Assembly (NCBI GenBank): GCA_028279875.1
Contig: JANQMU010000077.1
Coordinates: 1-64,000, forward strand
Length of the DNA stretch: 64,000 nucleotides
Direction of reading: 5' to 3'
From: Rhizobiaceae bacterium
GTDB lineage: Bacteria > Pseudomonadota > Alphaproteobacteria > Rhizobiales > Rhizobiaceae
Numbering within the stretch: the first letter of the stretch is position 1; the number at the start of each line of letters is the position of its first letter. The translations under genes were made by a program, and so were the position numbers. Positions 52,224-61,233 of this stretch are shown piece by piece. The notes under the pieces are model-generated. The model saw only the letters and a program-made list of their open reading frames with translations, made no database searches and was not told the origin of the DNA.

Positions 52224-52241
52224 AGATATAGATGTATATCT
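52224..52241. promoter_or_regulatory. Inverted repeat, candidate operator of the ectoine locus
   Basis: AGATATA-GATG-TATATCT is a perfect 7-bp inverted repeat in the AT-rich divergent spacer between ehuB and the rightward catabolic genes. GATACA motifs lie at about 52140 and 52160. The repeat overlaps an ATG at 52232, which argues that the true start of the next gene is 52265. Likely bound by the GntR or DoeX regulator. Confidence 0.5.
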
Positions 52242-52264
52242 CTTCAGTTTCTCGGAACCGAAAA

Positions 52265-54007
52265 ATGAGTGCCGCCACGAAAGCCGAAGGCCAGATTCTC
52301 CGTCTTTATACGGGCCGCAAGCGCGACTGCCGGATCAACGGTCCGGCCGAGCCGACAGCCTATGTCCGAACGGTAAGTGAAGGACCGCTCTGGTTGGCGC
52401 GGACGGGGCTTTCGGGAAATCAACTGGGTACGGCGCGACGTCTGGGAACCGAAAATCATGCGGTCTATTTGATGCCTGAGGCCCATTATCGCTACTTCGA
52501 GGATGTGCTCGGCCGATCCATCCCGCCAGGATCGTTCGCGGAAAACATCTCTTACGCCGGCCCCGATGAAAATACGCTTCGCATCGGTGACCGGATCCGT
52601 ATCGGCGCTGCCCTGGTGGAACTGACATCGCCCCGCATCCCCTGCTACAAGATGGCGCATTTCGTGGGAACGGACCCCGGGTTTCCGAGCCGCTTTTCGG
52701 CATCGGGCCGCACCGGCGTCTATGCGCGCGTGGTCGAGCCCGGCCTGGTCGGGGCCGGGGATGACCTCGTCGTCGTCCGTTCCAGCTCCAAAAATGCAAC
52801 GATGGCGGAACTCAACGCCGTGCTGACCGCCGGCAAGCCGCGGGCGGATGTGATCTCCCGCGTCAGGGCCTCACCGTCGCTTTTGCCGGACGTCCGTCAG
52901 GTGATCGACGACCGCTTGGCGACACTCTGCCTTGACGATGCCGCAGAACCCCACCGGGTCGGTATCGCCGCACGCCGCCAGGAAACTCCGGATGTGGTGT
53001 CCCTGTGGTTCGACTTGCCGTTGGCGCCGGATCAGGCCCCAAAGCCCGGCCAGTTCGTGACTTTCGGTGTCGAGGATGCACAAGGAAACACGCATTTCCG
53101 CTGCTATTCGCTCAGCGACGGTCCGTTCCGCAGGGGTGACGGCCGCTCCTGTCGCATTTCCGTGAAGCGCGAGGTGGCCGGTCACGGTGCATTTTCCGTA
53201 TCCAACTGGCTGCACGACCATGTGAGAGCGGGCGACGAGTGCCTGGTCTTTCAGCCCGGTGGGGATTTTTTCCTGCCGGACGAGCCTGCCGGTCCGTTGG
53301 CATTCATCGCCGGCGGCATCGGCATCACGCCGATCCTGCCGCAAATCCGCGCACTGGCCGATGCGAAATACCCGTCACCGGTCAAAATGATCTACGTGGT
53401 CCGGACATGCCGGGACCTGGCTCTTTTGAACGAACTCGTCAATGCGGCGGCCGACCTTCCCCGGTTTGAACTGCGGGTCTTTGCAACCCGGGAAGAGGGA
53501 GCCGCCACCAGCCCGCCGCCCTTTATCGAGCCCGGGCGGCCGCATCTGGAGAGCTGGATCGCGGATCTGGATGATACGACGCAATTGTTCGTCTGCGGCC
53601 CGGTGCCCATGATTGATGCGGCGCGTGCTGCGCATGCCAGCCTGGGACGACCCAACAGCCGCCTTCATTTCGAGCGCTTTTCCGAGCCCGGCGAAGGGGA
53701 ATATACCGGCGAGCCGGCGCCGGGGGCCCGTATCGCCGTGGCGCCCTATGGACCGGCCGGCACCTGGAACCCCGAAGATGGGTCTTTGCTGGAATGGGTC
53801 GAAACCCATACGGATTACCGCCCGCCGGCGGCCTGCCGATCCGGAATCTGCCGCACCTGCAAAGCGACGCTGCTGCGCGGTACGGTGGTCTATCCGTCAA
53901 GCGTGGCACCCCCGTCCCAGACGGAGGTGCTGCTGTGCTGCGCCCGGCCGCAGTCCGACATCGAAATCGAAATGGCAGAACGTTACCTCAGCAAAATGAC
54001 CGGATAA
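52265..54007 (+). CDS. MOSC - flavin reductase - ferredoxin fusion oxidoreductase
   Basis: The 580-residue three-part redox protein has an N-terminal MOSC/YiiM-like domain (about 1-215; ELTSPRIPCYKMAHFVGTDP). A ferredoxin-reductase domain follows, with FAD motif RCYSLSDGP and NAD motif AGGIGITPILPQIRALADA. The C-terminal plant-type [2Fe-2S] domain has Cys524, 529 and 532 in CRSGICRTC, then a Cys near 558/559. It should pass electrons from NAD(P)H to a partner oxygenase or to a substrate bound by the MOSC domain. It opens the rightward ectoine catabolic run, 47 bp before ehuA. Start 52265 is preferred over 52232. Confidence 0.87.
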   Translation: MSAATKAEGQILRLYTGRKRDCRINGPAEPTAYVRTVSEGPLWLARTGLSGNQLGTARRLGTENHAVYLMPEAHYRYFEDVLGRSIPPGSFAENISYAGPDENTLRIGDRIRIGAALVELTSPRIPCYKMAHFVGTDPGFPSRFSASGRTGVYARVVEPGLVGAGDDLVVVRSSSKNATMAELNAVLTAGKPRADVISRVRASPSLLPDVRQVIDDRLATLCLDDAAEPHRVGIAARRQETPDVVSLWFDLPLAPDQAPKPGQFVTFGVEDAQGNTHFRCYSLSDGPFRRGDGRSCRISVKREVAGHGAFSVSNWLHDHVRAGDECLVFQPGGDFFLPDEPAGPLAFIAGGIGITPILPQIRALADAKYPSPVKMIYVVRTCRDLALLNELVNAAADLPRFELRVFATREEGAATSPPPFIEPGRPHLESWIADLDDTTQLFVCGPVPMIDAARAAHASLGRPNSRLHFERFSEPGEGEYTGEPAPGARIAVAPYGPAGTWNPEDGSLLEWVETHTDYRPPAACRSGICRTCKATLLRGTVVYPSSVAPPSQTEVLLCCARPQSDIEIEMAERYLSKMTG

Positions 54008-54054
54008 GGGTGTGATGGCCCGAACCGGGTTTCACCCCATGCGGAGACAGAACA

Positions 54055-54873
54055 ATGCTCGATAAAACGTCCGAATACCCCCTGCGACTGCAAGGCGACG
54101 CAGTGCCCATGGTCCGCTTTGCGAATGTCAGCAAGCGCTATGGCGCCCTGACGGTGCTTGATGGTCTCGATCTCGATATCTCCGAGGGAGAGATGGTCAG
54201 CATTATCGGCCCCTCCGGTTCCGGCAAGACGACCGTGCTGCGGGTGCTCATGACGCTGGAAACCATCGATGACGGGGTGATCTATGTCAACGGCGCGCCA
54301 CTCACCCATATGGAGAAGAATGGCGCCCTGGTTCCGTCGAACCAGCAATATCTGAGGAAGATGCGCCAGAACATCGGCATGTGCTTTCAGCACTTCAACC
54401 TGTTCCCCCACATGACGGCTCTGGAAAACTGCATGGAGGGCCTGATCTATTCCCTCGGCATGAGTCGCAAGGATGCGCAGGCGCGCGCCGAGGAACTGCT
54501 TGACCTCGTCGGGGTCGCCGACAAGCGGGACCAGTATCCCTCGCGCCTGTCGGGCGGCCAGCAACAGCGGGTGGCGATTGCCCGGGCGCTCGCCATGCGG
54601 CCCAAGGTGATGCTGTTCGACGAGGTGACTTCGGCGCTCGATCCCGAAGTGATCGGCGAAGTGACGAACGTCATCCGCAAACTCGTCAACGACCTCAATC
54701 TGACCATGCTGATGGTGACCCACCAGATGGGATTCGCCCGCGATATCTCGGATCGTGTGTGCTTCTTCTATGCCGGCAAGATCGAGGAACAGGGTTCACC
54801 GGACGACGTCTTCGGGAATCCCGAAAAGGAGCGCACGCAGCAGTTTTTGAGTGCGGTCAAGGAGGCCGGATGA
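54055..54873 (+). CDS. ehuA: Ectoine/hydroxyectoine ABC transporter ATPase EhuA
   Basis: This is the nucleotide-binding subunit of the importer formed with EhuBCD. The 272-residue protein has Walker A GPSGSGKTT, signature LSGGQQQRVAIARALAM and Walker B VMLFDEVTSALDPE, plus MMTLTHxxxF-like MVTHQMGFARDISDRVCFFY. It is encoded on the opposite strand from ehuBCD, within the catabolic run, so both halves must be induced together. The stop overlaps eutB by 4 bp. Confidence 0.9.
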   Translation: MLDKTSEYPLRLQGDAVPMVRFANVSKRYGALTVLDGLDLDISEGEMVSIIGPSGSGKTTVLRVLMTLETIDDGVIYVNGAPLTHMEKNGALVPSNQQYLRKMRQNIGMCFQHFNLFPHMTALENCMEGLIYSLGMSRKDAQARAEELLDLVGVADKRDQYPSRLSGGQQQRVAIARALAMRPKVMLFDEVTSALDPEVIGEVTNVIRKLVNDLNLTMLMVTHQMGFARDISDRVCFFYAGKIEEQGSPDDVFGNPEKERTQQFLSAVKEAG

Positions 54874-55886
54874 CCGGGACGATCCGACCCAGTGACGTTT
54901 ATCGTGCGCGCCGACGGATTCAGCCCTGGATCCGTCCGACACCCTTGATCGCGTCCACGGCGCTTTCGGCCATCGCGAAAAGCGATGTCTTTTTGAAACT
55001 GGAACATCTCCAGATCACCGGCAGCTTCAAGCTGCGCGGCGCGACAAATGCGGTTTTGTCCCTGTCCGACACGCAGTCGCGCGCCGGCGTCGTTGCAGTG
55101 TCGACGGGAAATCACGGTCGCAGCCTGGCCCATGCCGCAACAAGGGTCGGTATGCGGTGCGCCATCTGCATGTCCAATCTGGTGCCGGACAACAAGGTTG
55201 AGGCCATCCGGGCACTGGGTGCGGATGTTCGGATCATCGGACACTCCCAGGATGAGGCCCAGAAGGAGGTCGAGCGCCTGGTCGCCGCGGAGGGCATGGT
55301 CATGCTGCCGCCCTTCGATCATCCCGATATCATCAGCGGGCAGGGAACGCTGGCCCTGGAGATCCTCGAGGAACAGCCAGCGCTCGATACGGTTCTGGTG
55401 CCGGTTTCGGGGGGCGGGCTGATCTCCGGCGTCGCTATGGTTCTCAAGGCGGCCAATCCAAACATCCGTGTGATCGGTATCTCCATGGAGCGCGGTGCCG
55501 CCATGGTTGCCAGCCGCCGGGCGGGCCGGCCTGTCGAGGTTGAGGAACTGGAAAGCCTGGCCGATTCGCTGGGCGGCGGCATCGGCATCGGCAATCAATA
55601 CACCTTTGCGATGGTCGGCGAGTTCGTCGACGACCTCATTACCGTCAGCGAAACCGAAATCGCGGCGGCGATCCGCCACATCTATTGGACGGAAAGGCAG
55701 ATTGTCGAGGGGGCGGGCAGCGTCGGTGTCGCCGCCTTGCTGTCCGGCAGGGTCCGGGACGCCGGCACCGTGGTGACGATCCTCAGCGGCGGCAATATCG
55801 ACATGGAGTTGCACAACCAGCTTATCGGCGCAGAGGGCGTGACCTACTGCGCCGTAGGCCGGCAATGGGATGACGCACATGCCTGA
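54870..55886 (+). CDS. eutB: Hydroxyectoine utilization dehydratase EutB
   Basis: EutB is the threonine dehydratase-like PLP enzyme proposed to act with EutA and EutC in turning hydroxyectoine into ectoine. The 338-residue protein has the PLP lysine in LQITGSFKLRGATN (Lys54), the glycine loop VPVSGGGLISGVAM and a C-terminal TILSGGNIDMELH. The start at 54870 overlaps the ehuA stop; the open frame upstream lies inside ehuA. An ordinary threonine dehydratase is the alternative, but the context is decisive. It overlaps eutC by 17 bp. Confidence 0.88.
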   Translation: MTGTIRPSDVYRARRRIQPWIRPTPLIASTALSAIAKSDVFLKLEHLQITGSFKLRGATNAVLSLSDTQSRAGVVAVSTGNHGRSLAHAATRVGMRCAICMSNLVPDNKVEAIRALGADVRIIGHSQDEAQKEVERLVAAEGMVMLPPFDHPDIISGQGTLALEILEEQPALDTVLVPVSGGGLISGVAMVLKAANPNIRVIGISMERGAAMVASRRAGRPVEVEELESLADSLGGGIGIGNQYTFAMVGEFVDDLITVSETEIAAAIRHIYWTERQIVEGAGSVGVAALLSGRVRDAGTVVTILSGGNIDMELHNQLIGAEGVTYCAVGRQWDDAHA

Positions 55887-56877
55887 TATCAGATTATTCA
55901 CCGAAAAAGACCTGCGACGGGCCGTTCCCCTGGACTTGGCGGCCGTTGAGTGCGTTGAAGCGGCGTTTCGGGCGCTTGCGACCGCGGCGGTGATCATGCC
56001 GCCGATCCTCAGCATGCGTATTGCCGAATACAATGGCGAGGTCGATGTCAAAACCGCCTATGTGCCGGGAGTCGACTCCTTTGCCGTCAAGATGAGCCCC
56101 GGCTTTTTCGACAATCCCAAACGCGGCCTGCCGAGCGTCAATGGTCTGATGGTGGTGTTTTCCGCGGCAACCGGGCTGGTCGAGGCCGTCCTGCTGGACA
56201 ATGGCTACCTGACCGATGTGCGGTCCGCTGCCGCAGGTGCCGTCGCAGCGAAATGGTTGGCGCGCCCCGACGCAAAACGCGCCGGAATCATCGGCAGCGG
56301 CACGCAGGCTCGCCTGCAACTGAAGGCCTTGACCCTGGTCCGCGACATTGAGCGTGCCCTGGTCTGGGGACGGGATCCGGCAAGCGCACGGGCCTGTGCC
56401 GCAGACTGCGCGGAAGATCTGGGCCTGGAGGTGACTGCGGTTGACAGTATCGCCGAGGTCATGGGCGCCAGTGACATCGTCGTGACGACCACGCCCTCAG
56501 CGCAACCGCTCATCGATGCGTCGCAGCTCCGCCCGGGCCAGCACATCACGGCGATGGGTTCCGATGCGGAGTACAAGACCGAACTGGCGCCGGACGTCAT
56601 CGCAACGGTCGATCAATATGTGTGCGACCACCATGCACAATGCCTGAAACAGGGCGAATTGCGCGCCGCGGTCGCTGCCGGTGCGGTGTCGCCGGATCTC
56701 GATTACGTGGAAATCGGGACGCTGATTGCGCGGCAACGGTCGGCGCGCGGTTCATCCACGGCGATCACCCTGTGCGATCTGACGGGAACCGGTGTCCAGG
56801 ACACCGCCATCGCGGCGTTCGCCACGGCGCGGGCATTGGAAGCAGGATCCGGAACCCCCTTCAACAGCGATCGGTGA
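55870..56877 (+). CDS. eutC: Hydroxyectoine utilization protein EutC
   Basis: EutC is an ornithine cyclodeaminase/mu-crystallin-like NAD(P)-binding enzyme of the hydroxyectoine branch. The 335-residue protein has DSFAVKMSPGFFDNPKRGLP, the Rossmann motif RAGIIGSGTQARLQLKAL, DIVVTTTPSAQPLIDASQLR and a conserved end (VQDTAIAAFATARALEAGSG). It overlaps eutB by 17 bp; an ATG at 55879 is an equally possible start. doeA follows after 24 bp. Confidence 0.88.
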   Translation: MTHMPDIRLFTEKDLRRAVPLDLAAVECVEAAFRALATAAVIMPPILSMRIAEYNGEVDVKTAYVPGVDSFAVKMSPGFFDNPKRGLPSVNGLMVVFSAATGLVEAVLLDNGYLTDVRSAAAGAVAAKWLARPDAKRAGIIGSGTQARLQLKALTLVRDIERALVWGRDPASARACAADCAEDLGLEVTAVDSIAEVMGASDIVVTTTPSAQPLIDASQLRPGQHITAMGSDAEYKTELAPDVIATVDQYVCDHHAQCLKQGELRAAVAAGAVSPDLDYVEIGTLIARQRSARGSSTAITLCDLTGTGVQDTAIAAFATARALEAGSGTPFNSDR

Positions 56878-56901
56878 CCAGCCGGCAACAGAGGATGCGA
56901 G

Positions 56902-58083
56902 ATGCCCGATATTGAACTGCCGTTCGACCGCACCGAGTATGCCGAGCGGATCGACAAGGCCCGCAAAGCCATGGCGGCCCGGGGCATCGAACTGCTGATT
57001 GTCAGCGACCCGTCCAACATGGCCTGGCTGACGGGCTATGACGGCTGGTCCTTCTATGTCCATCAATGCGTTCTCCTGACGCTGGACGGCGAGCCGGTCT
57101 GGTTCGGTCGCCGCCAGGATGCAAACGGCGCTCGCCGCACCGTGCATATGGAGGAGTCCAATATCACCTCCTATACCGATGACTACGTCCAGTCCGTTGA
57201 GCGCCACCCGATGGATTTTTTGAGCAATGTGATCATCGACCGAGGATGGGACAGGCTCTGGATCGGCGTTGAAATGGACAATTATTACTTTTCCGCCGCG
57301 GCCTTTGGGGCGCTGGTCCGGCATCTGCCCAATGCGCGTTTCGATGATGCGACCGGGCTGGTCAATTGGTGCCGCGCCGTGAAATCGAAGCGGGAACTCG
57401 ATTACATGCGGCGGGCGGCACGCATCGTGGAGAAAATGCATGCCAGGATTGTCGAGACGATCGAGCCCGGCATGCGCAAGTGCGACCTGGTCGCGGATAT
57501 CTACGATGCCGGCCTCCGCGGCGTCGACGGTCACGGCGGAGACTACCCGGCCATCGTCCCGCTTCTTCCGTCCGGGGCGGATGCCGCGGCCCCGCACCTG
57601 ACCTGGGATGACCAGCCGCTGAAGGCGAATGAGGGGACATTCTTCGAGATCGCCGGGTGCTATCGCCGATATCATGCGCCGCTGTCGCGGACGGTCTATC
57701 TGGGAAAACCGCCGCAGCATTACCTCGACGCCGACAGTGCCGTTCGCGAAGGGATCGATGCGGGGCTCGCCGTGGCACGGGCGGGCAATCGTTGCGAGGA
57801 CATCGCCCTGGCTTTCAGCGGCGTCCTGGAAAAGTGGGGCATCTCCAAGGACAACAGGGCTGGCTATCCCATCGGGCTCAGCTACCCGCCGGACTGGGGC
57901 GAGCGGACGATGAGCCTGCGCGCCGGCGACGCAACGGAATTGCAGCCGGGCATGACGTTTCATTTCATGACCGGCCTGTGGATGAATGATTGGGGCATGG
58001 AAACGACGGAAAGCATCGTCATCACCGACGGTGATCCGCAGTGCCTCGCCTCGGTGCCCCGCGAACTCTTTGTCAAGGTGTGA
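56902..58083 (+). CDS. doeA: Ectoine hydrolase DoeA (EutD)
   Basis: DoeA opens the ectoine ring to N-acetyl-L-2,4-diaminobutyrate, the first step of ectoine degradation. The 393-residue protein belongs to the M24 (creatinase/aminopeptidase P) family. The N-domain includes PSNMAWLTGYDGWSFYVHQC. The pita-bread C-domain has YMRRAARIVEKMHARIVETI, GHGGDYPAIVPLLPSG, TFFEIAGCYRRYHAPLSRTV and a C-terminal METTESIVITDGDPQCL. It follows eutC by 24 bp and precedes doeB by 1 bp. Confidence 0.92.
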   Translation: MPDIELPFDRTEYAERIDKARKAMAARGIELLIVSDPSNMAWLTGYDGWSFYVHQCVLLTLDGEPVWFGRRQDANGARRTVHMEESNITSYTDDYVQSVERHPMDFLSNVIIDRGWDRLWIGVEMDNYYFSAAAFGALVRHLPNARFDDATGLVNWCRAVKSKRELDYMRRAARIVEKMHARIVETIEPGMRKCDLVADIYDAGLRGVDGHGGDYPAIVPLLPSGADAAAPHLTWDDQPLKANEGTFFEIAGCYRRYHAPLSRTVYLGKPPQHYLDADSAVREGIDAGLAVARAGNRCEDIALAFSGVLEKWGISKDNRAGYPIGLSYPPDWGERTMSLRAGDATELQPGMTFHFMTGLWMNDWGMETTESIVITDGDPQCLASVPRELFVKV

Positions 58084-58084
58084 C

Positions 58085-59077
58085 ATGACACATGCAAGCC
58101 CGATAAGCGCGACGATCGATTTCGACCACGACGGAGTCCGGCATGGTTTCCTGAAACTGCCCCACTCCCATGACGGATCGGCCTGGGGGTCAATCATGAT
58201 TCCCATTACGGTCGCACGAAACGGCGACGGCCCGACGGCGCTGCTGACCGGTGCAAACCATGGCGATGAATATGAAGGCCCATTGGCTCTGTTCGATCTC
58301 GCCCGCTCCATCGGCGATCAGGATTTCACCGGACGGGTCATCATCGTTCCGCTGATGAACACGCCAGCCTTCCACGCGGCGCGGCGCACGTCACCCATTG
58401 ACGGCCGCAATCTCAACCGGGTCTTTCCCGGCGACGCCGCCGGCACGGTGACCGAGAAGATCGCCGACTATTTCCAGCGTGTCCTCCTGCCCATGGCCGA
58501 CTATGTCCTCGACTTCCATTCCGGCGGCAAGACGCTGGATTTCGTGCCGTTCTGTGCCTCCCATGTGCTGGACGACAAGGCGAACCAGGACCGCTGCGCA
58601 GCGGCCATGAAGGCCTTCAATGCGCCCTATTCGGTCACGCTCCTGGAGGTCGATAATGTCGGCATGTATGACACGGCGGCCGAAGAGATGGGCAAAGTGT
58701 TCATTTCCACCGAATTGGGTGGCGGCGGAACCGCGCGCGCCGAAACGGTTGCCGTGGCCAGGAAAGGGGTGCGCAACCTCCTGAAGCACGCCGGAATTCT
58801 CGACGGCCCGCTGGAGGAAGCGGCGACGATCCATCTGGACATGCCGGACGGCCGCTGCTTTGTCGAGGCGACGTCGGTGGGACTGCTCGAATTCTGCGTC
58901 GAACTGGGTGACGCCGTGACGGCCGGTCAATGCGTGGCGCGCATCCATGATGTTCACCGGACCGGGGGTGAGCCGACGGAATATCACAGCCAGTTGGACG
59001 GGATTTTCATCGGCCGCCATTTCCCGGGTCTCATTGCCATGGGCGATATCGTGGCCGTCATTGCCGTGCCGACATGA
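58085..59077 (+). CDS. doeB: N-acetyl-diaminobutyrate deacetylase DoeB (EutE)
   Basis: DoeB removes the acetyl group to give L-2,4-diaminobutyrate. The 330-residue protein belongs to the AstE/AspA zinc family: LTGANHGDEYEGPLALFDLA holds the first zinc ligands (His, Glu), and VLDFHSGGKTLDFVPFCASH holds the third. The start is the ATG at 58085, 1 bp after the doeA stop, rejecting an in-frame start inside doeA. Its stop overlaps the doeX start by 4 bp. Confidence 0.92.
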   Translation: MTHASPISATIDFDHDGVRHGFLKLPHSHDGSAWGSIMIPITVARNGDGPTALLTGANHGDEYEGPLALFDLARSIGDQDFTGRVIIVPLMNTPAFHAARRTSPIDGRNLNRVFPGDAAGTVTEKIADYFQRVLLPMADYVLDFHSGGKTLDFVPFCASHVLDDKANQDRCAAAMKAFNAPYSVTLLEVDNVGMYDTAAEEMGKVFISTELGGGGTARAETVAVARKGVRNLLKHAGILDGPLEEAATIHLDMPDGRCFVEATSVGLLEFCVELGDAVTAGQCVARIHDVHRTGGEPTEYHSQLDGIFIGRHFPGLIAMGDIVAVIAVPT

Positions 59078-59565
59078 CGCATCATCCCCGAACACGCCGT
59101 ATGCAGCAAATAAAACTGGATGACCGTGACCTGAAATTGCTGTCGGTCATTCAGGCCGATGGCCGCATCACAAAGGCCGAACTGGCCAAACGGATCAATC
59201 TGTCGCCGACGGCCTGCTGGGAACGCTTGCGGCGCCTCGAAGACCACGGTGTGATCCAAGGGTATGGCGCGCGCGTTTCGGCCGACGCGTTCGGCCCGCG
59301 CCTGACGATCATCATGCAGGCTGAACTGGACAGTCACCAGTCATCGGATTTCATGCGTTTTGAAGCGGCCGTCGCCAAGATGCGGGAGATCGAGGAATGC
59401 TGGGCCGTCGGCGGCGGGGTCGACTATTTCCTGAAATTTGCCTGCCGCGATATCGACGCCTACCAGCGCCTGGTCGACCGCCTGCTTGACGCCGATATCG
59501 GCCTCAAACGCTATTACACCTACATCGTGACCAAGACCGTGAAGACAGTGCCGGTTCCAGTCTAA
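59074..59565 (+). CDS. doeX: AsnC/Lrp-family regulator DoeX
   Basis: This 163-residue regulator has an N-terminal helix-turn-helix (DDRDLKLLSVIQADGRITKA, ELAKRINLSPTACWERLRRL) and a C-terminal RAM ligand domain (AVGGGVDYFLKFACRDIDAY). In Halomonas DoeX binds upstream of doeA. It overlaps doeB by 4 bp and precedes doeC by about 150 bp. With the GntR/FCD gene there are two regulators for one locus. Confidence 0.9.
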   Translation: MTHHPRTRRMQQIKLDDRDLKLLSVIQADGRITKAELAKRINLSPTACWERLRRLEDHGVIQGYGARVSADAFGPRLTIIMQAELDSHQSSDFMRFEAAVAKMREIEECWAVGGGVDYFLKFACRDIDAYQRLVDRLLDADIGLKRYYTYIVTKTVKTVPVPV

Positions 59566-59716
59566 CCTCCCGTTGCCCCAACCTTCGAAACGTCGGAATC
59601 GGCCCTGCAATTCAGGCGAATCTTCGGAAAAACAGGCCTATTGCGACGCCTCTTCCGGCCGGTTGCGCCTAGTATCCGGTTTTAGAACACGACCCGACAC
59701 AACCTGGGGACATCAG

Positions 59717-61207
59717 ATGGAATTGACCGGAACCCGGCCCGATCGTGCATCCCTCGCAGGCCTTCTCACCGATCCGAAGCTCGTGCGCGAATTCGGCTAT
59801 ATCAATGGGCAATGGGTCGCGGCCGCCGACGGCGGCACCTTTGAGGTGTCCGATCCGGCGACCGGACTGGCGCTGGGCCACGTCGCCGCCCTGACGGCCG
59901 ATGACGGCATTCGGGCCGTGGATGCAGCGCAGAATGCCTTTGCCGTCTGGTCGACAATGCTGCCTCAGGATCGCTCGGCTTTATTGCGCCGTTGGTTCGA
60001 ACTGATCCTGTCCTACAAGGAAGATCTGGCGGTGGTGATGACACTCGAGCAGGGAAAACCCCTATCGGAGGCGCGCGGTGAAATCGACTATGCCGCATCC
60101 TTCCTGGAGTTTTATGCCGAGGAGGCGAAGCGTCCGAACATCGAGGGTGTGACCTCGCATCTGGCCGATGCAGAAGTGGAAGTGTGGCGCGAACCTGTCG
60201 GTGTGGCGGCGCTCGTTACGCCATGGAACTTCCCATCCGCGATGATCACCCGCAAGGCCGCGGCAGCTCTGGCGGCCGGCTGCACGGTGGTTGTCCATCC
60301 CTCTCGCGAAACGCCGTTCTCGGCGATCGCGCTGGCCGAGCTTTGCGAACGCGCCGGTATACCGCCGGGCGTGTTCAACATCGTGACGGGTCGCGCTTCG
60401 GCGATCGTGCCCGCCTGGATGTCGGACCCGCGGGTGCGGGCGTTGTCCTTTACCGGATCGACTCCCGTCGGCAAGCTGCTTTACCGGCAATGCGCCGAAA
60501 CCGTCAAACGCATGGTCATGGAACTGGGCGGTCATGCGCCGTTCCTGGTCTTCGCGGATGCCGATATCGACCTTGCGGTGGAGGAGGCCGTCAAGGCCAA
60601 ATTCGCGACATCGGGGCAGGATTGTCTGGGCGCCAACCGGTTTTTCGTCCAGCGCGAAGTCTATGATGTCTTCTGCGCACTGTTTGCCGAGCGCACCGCG
60701 GCCCTGACCGTCGGGCCCGGAATCGATGACTGCGACATCGGACCGCTGATGAATGAAAGCACCGTCCGCAAGCAGCACGACCATGTCGCCGATGCGCTTT
60801 CCAGGGGCGCCAGACTGCTGACCGGCGGCGCCGGTCACGCACAGGGCCCGTTATTCTTTCAGCCCACCGTTGTGGCGGATACTCCGGCCGATGCGCTGAT
60901 CATGCGCGAAGAAACGTTCGGGCCGGTGGCGGCGATTGCCCCGTTCGAAACCGAGGACGAGGTTCTGGCTCTTGCGAACAGCACCGAATACGGATTGGTT
61001 GCTTATCTGCACACCCATGATCCGCGCCGGATCTATCGCGCCAGCCGTGCGCTTCAGTTCGGCATGATCGCGGTGAACCGTACGAAGGTCACGGGTGCCC
61101 CCATACCATTCGGCGGCGTCAAGCAATCCGGCCTCGGCCGTGAGGGCGCACGGCTTGGAATGGAGGCCTTCATGGATGTCAAATACATATGTCGCGACTG
61201 GAACTAA
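59717..61207 (+). CDS. doeC: Aspartate-semialdehyde dehydrogenase DoeC (ALDH family)
   Basis: DoeC oxidises aspartate-semialdehyde to aspartate with NAD(P), the last ectoine step. The 496-residue aldehyde dehydrogenase has the catalytic Cys303 in SGQDCLGANRFFVQ, the Glu motif MELGGHAPFLVFADADID and VTPWNFPSAMITRKAAAALA. It is succinate-semialdehyde dehydrogenase-like, as DoeC proteins are. The start at 59717 follows CTGGGGA; a 48-codon in-frame extension to 59573 is non-conserved. The 151 bp gap to doeX might hold an internal promoter. The stop overlaps a possible doeD start. Confidence 0.9.
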   Translation: MELTGTRPDRASLAGLLTDPKLVREFGYINGQWVAAADGGTFEVSDPATGLALGHVAALTADDGIRAVDAAQNAFAVWSTMLPQDRSALLRRWFELILSYKEDLAVVMTLEQGKPLSEARGEIDYAASFLEFYAEEAKRPNIEGVTSHLADAEVEVWREPVGVAALVTPWNFPSAMITRKAAAALAAGCTVVVHPSRETPFSAIALAELCERAGIPPGVFNIVTGRASAIVPAWMSDPRVRALSFTGSTPVGKLLYRQCAETVKRMVMELGGHAPFLVFADADIDLAVEEAVKAKFATSGQDCLGANRFFVQREVYDVFCALFAERTAALTVGPGIDDCDIGPLMNESTVRKQHDHVADALSRGARLLTGGAGHAQGPLFFQPTVVADTPADALIMREETFGPVAAIAPFETEDEVLALANSTEYGLVAYLHTHDPRRIYRASRALQFGMIAVNRTKVTGAPIPFGGVKQSGLGREGARLGMEAFMDVKYICRDWN

Positions 61208-61233
61208 TGGTTAGCCAGGAAAGGAAGCAGCGA

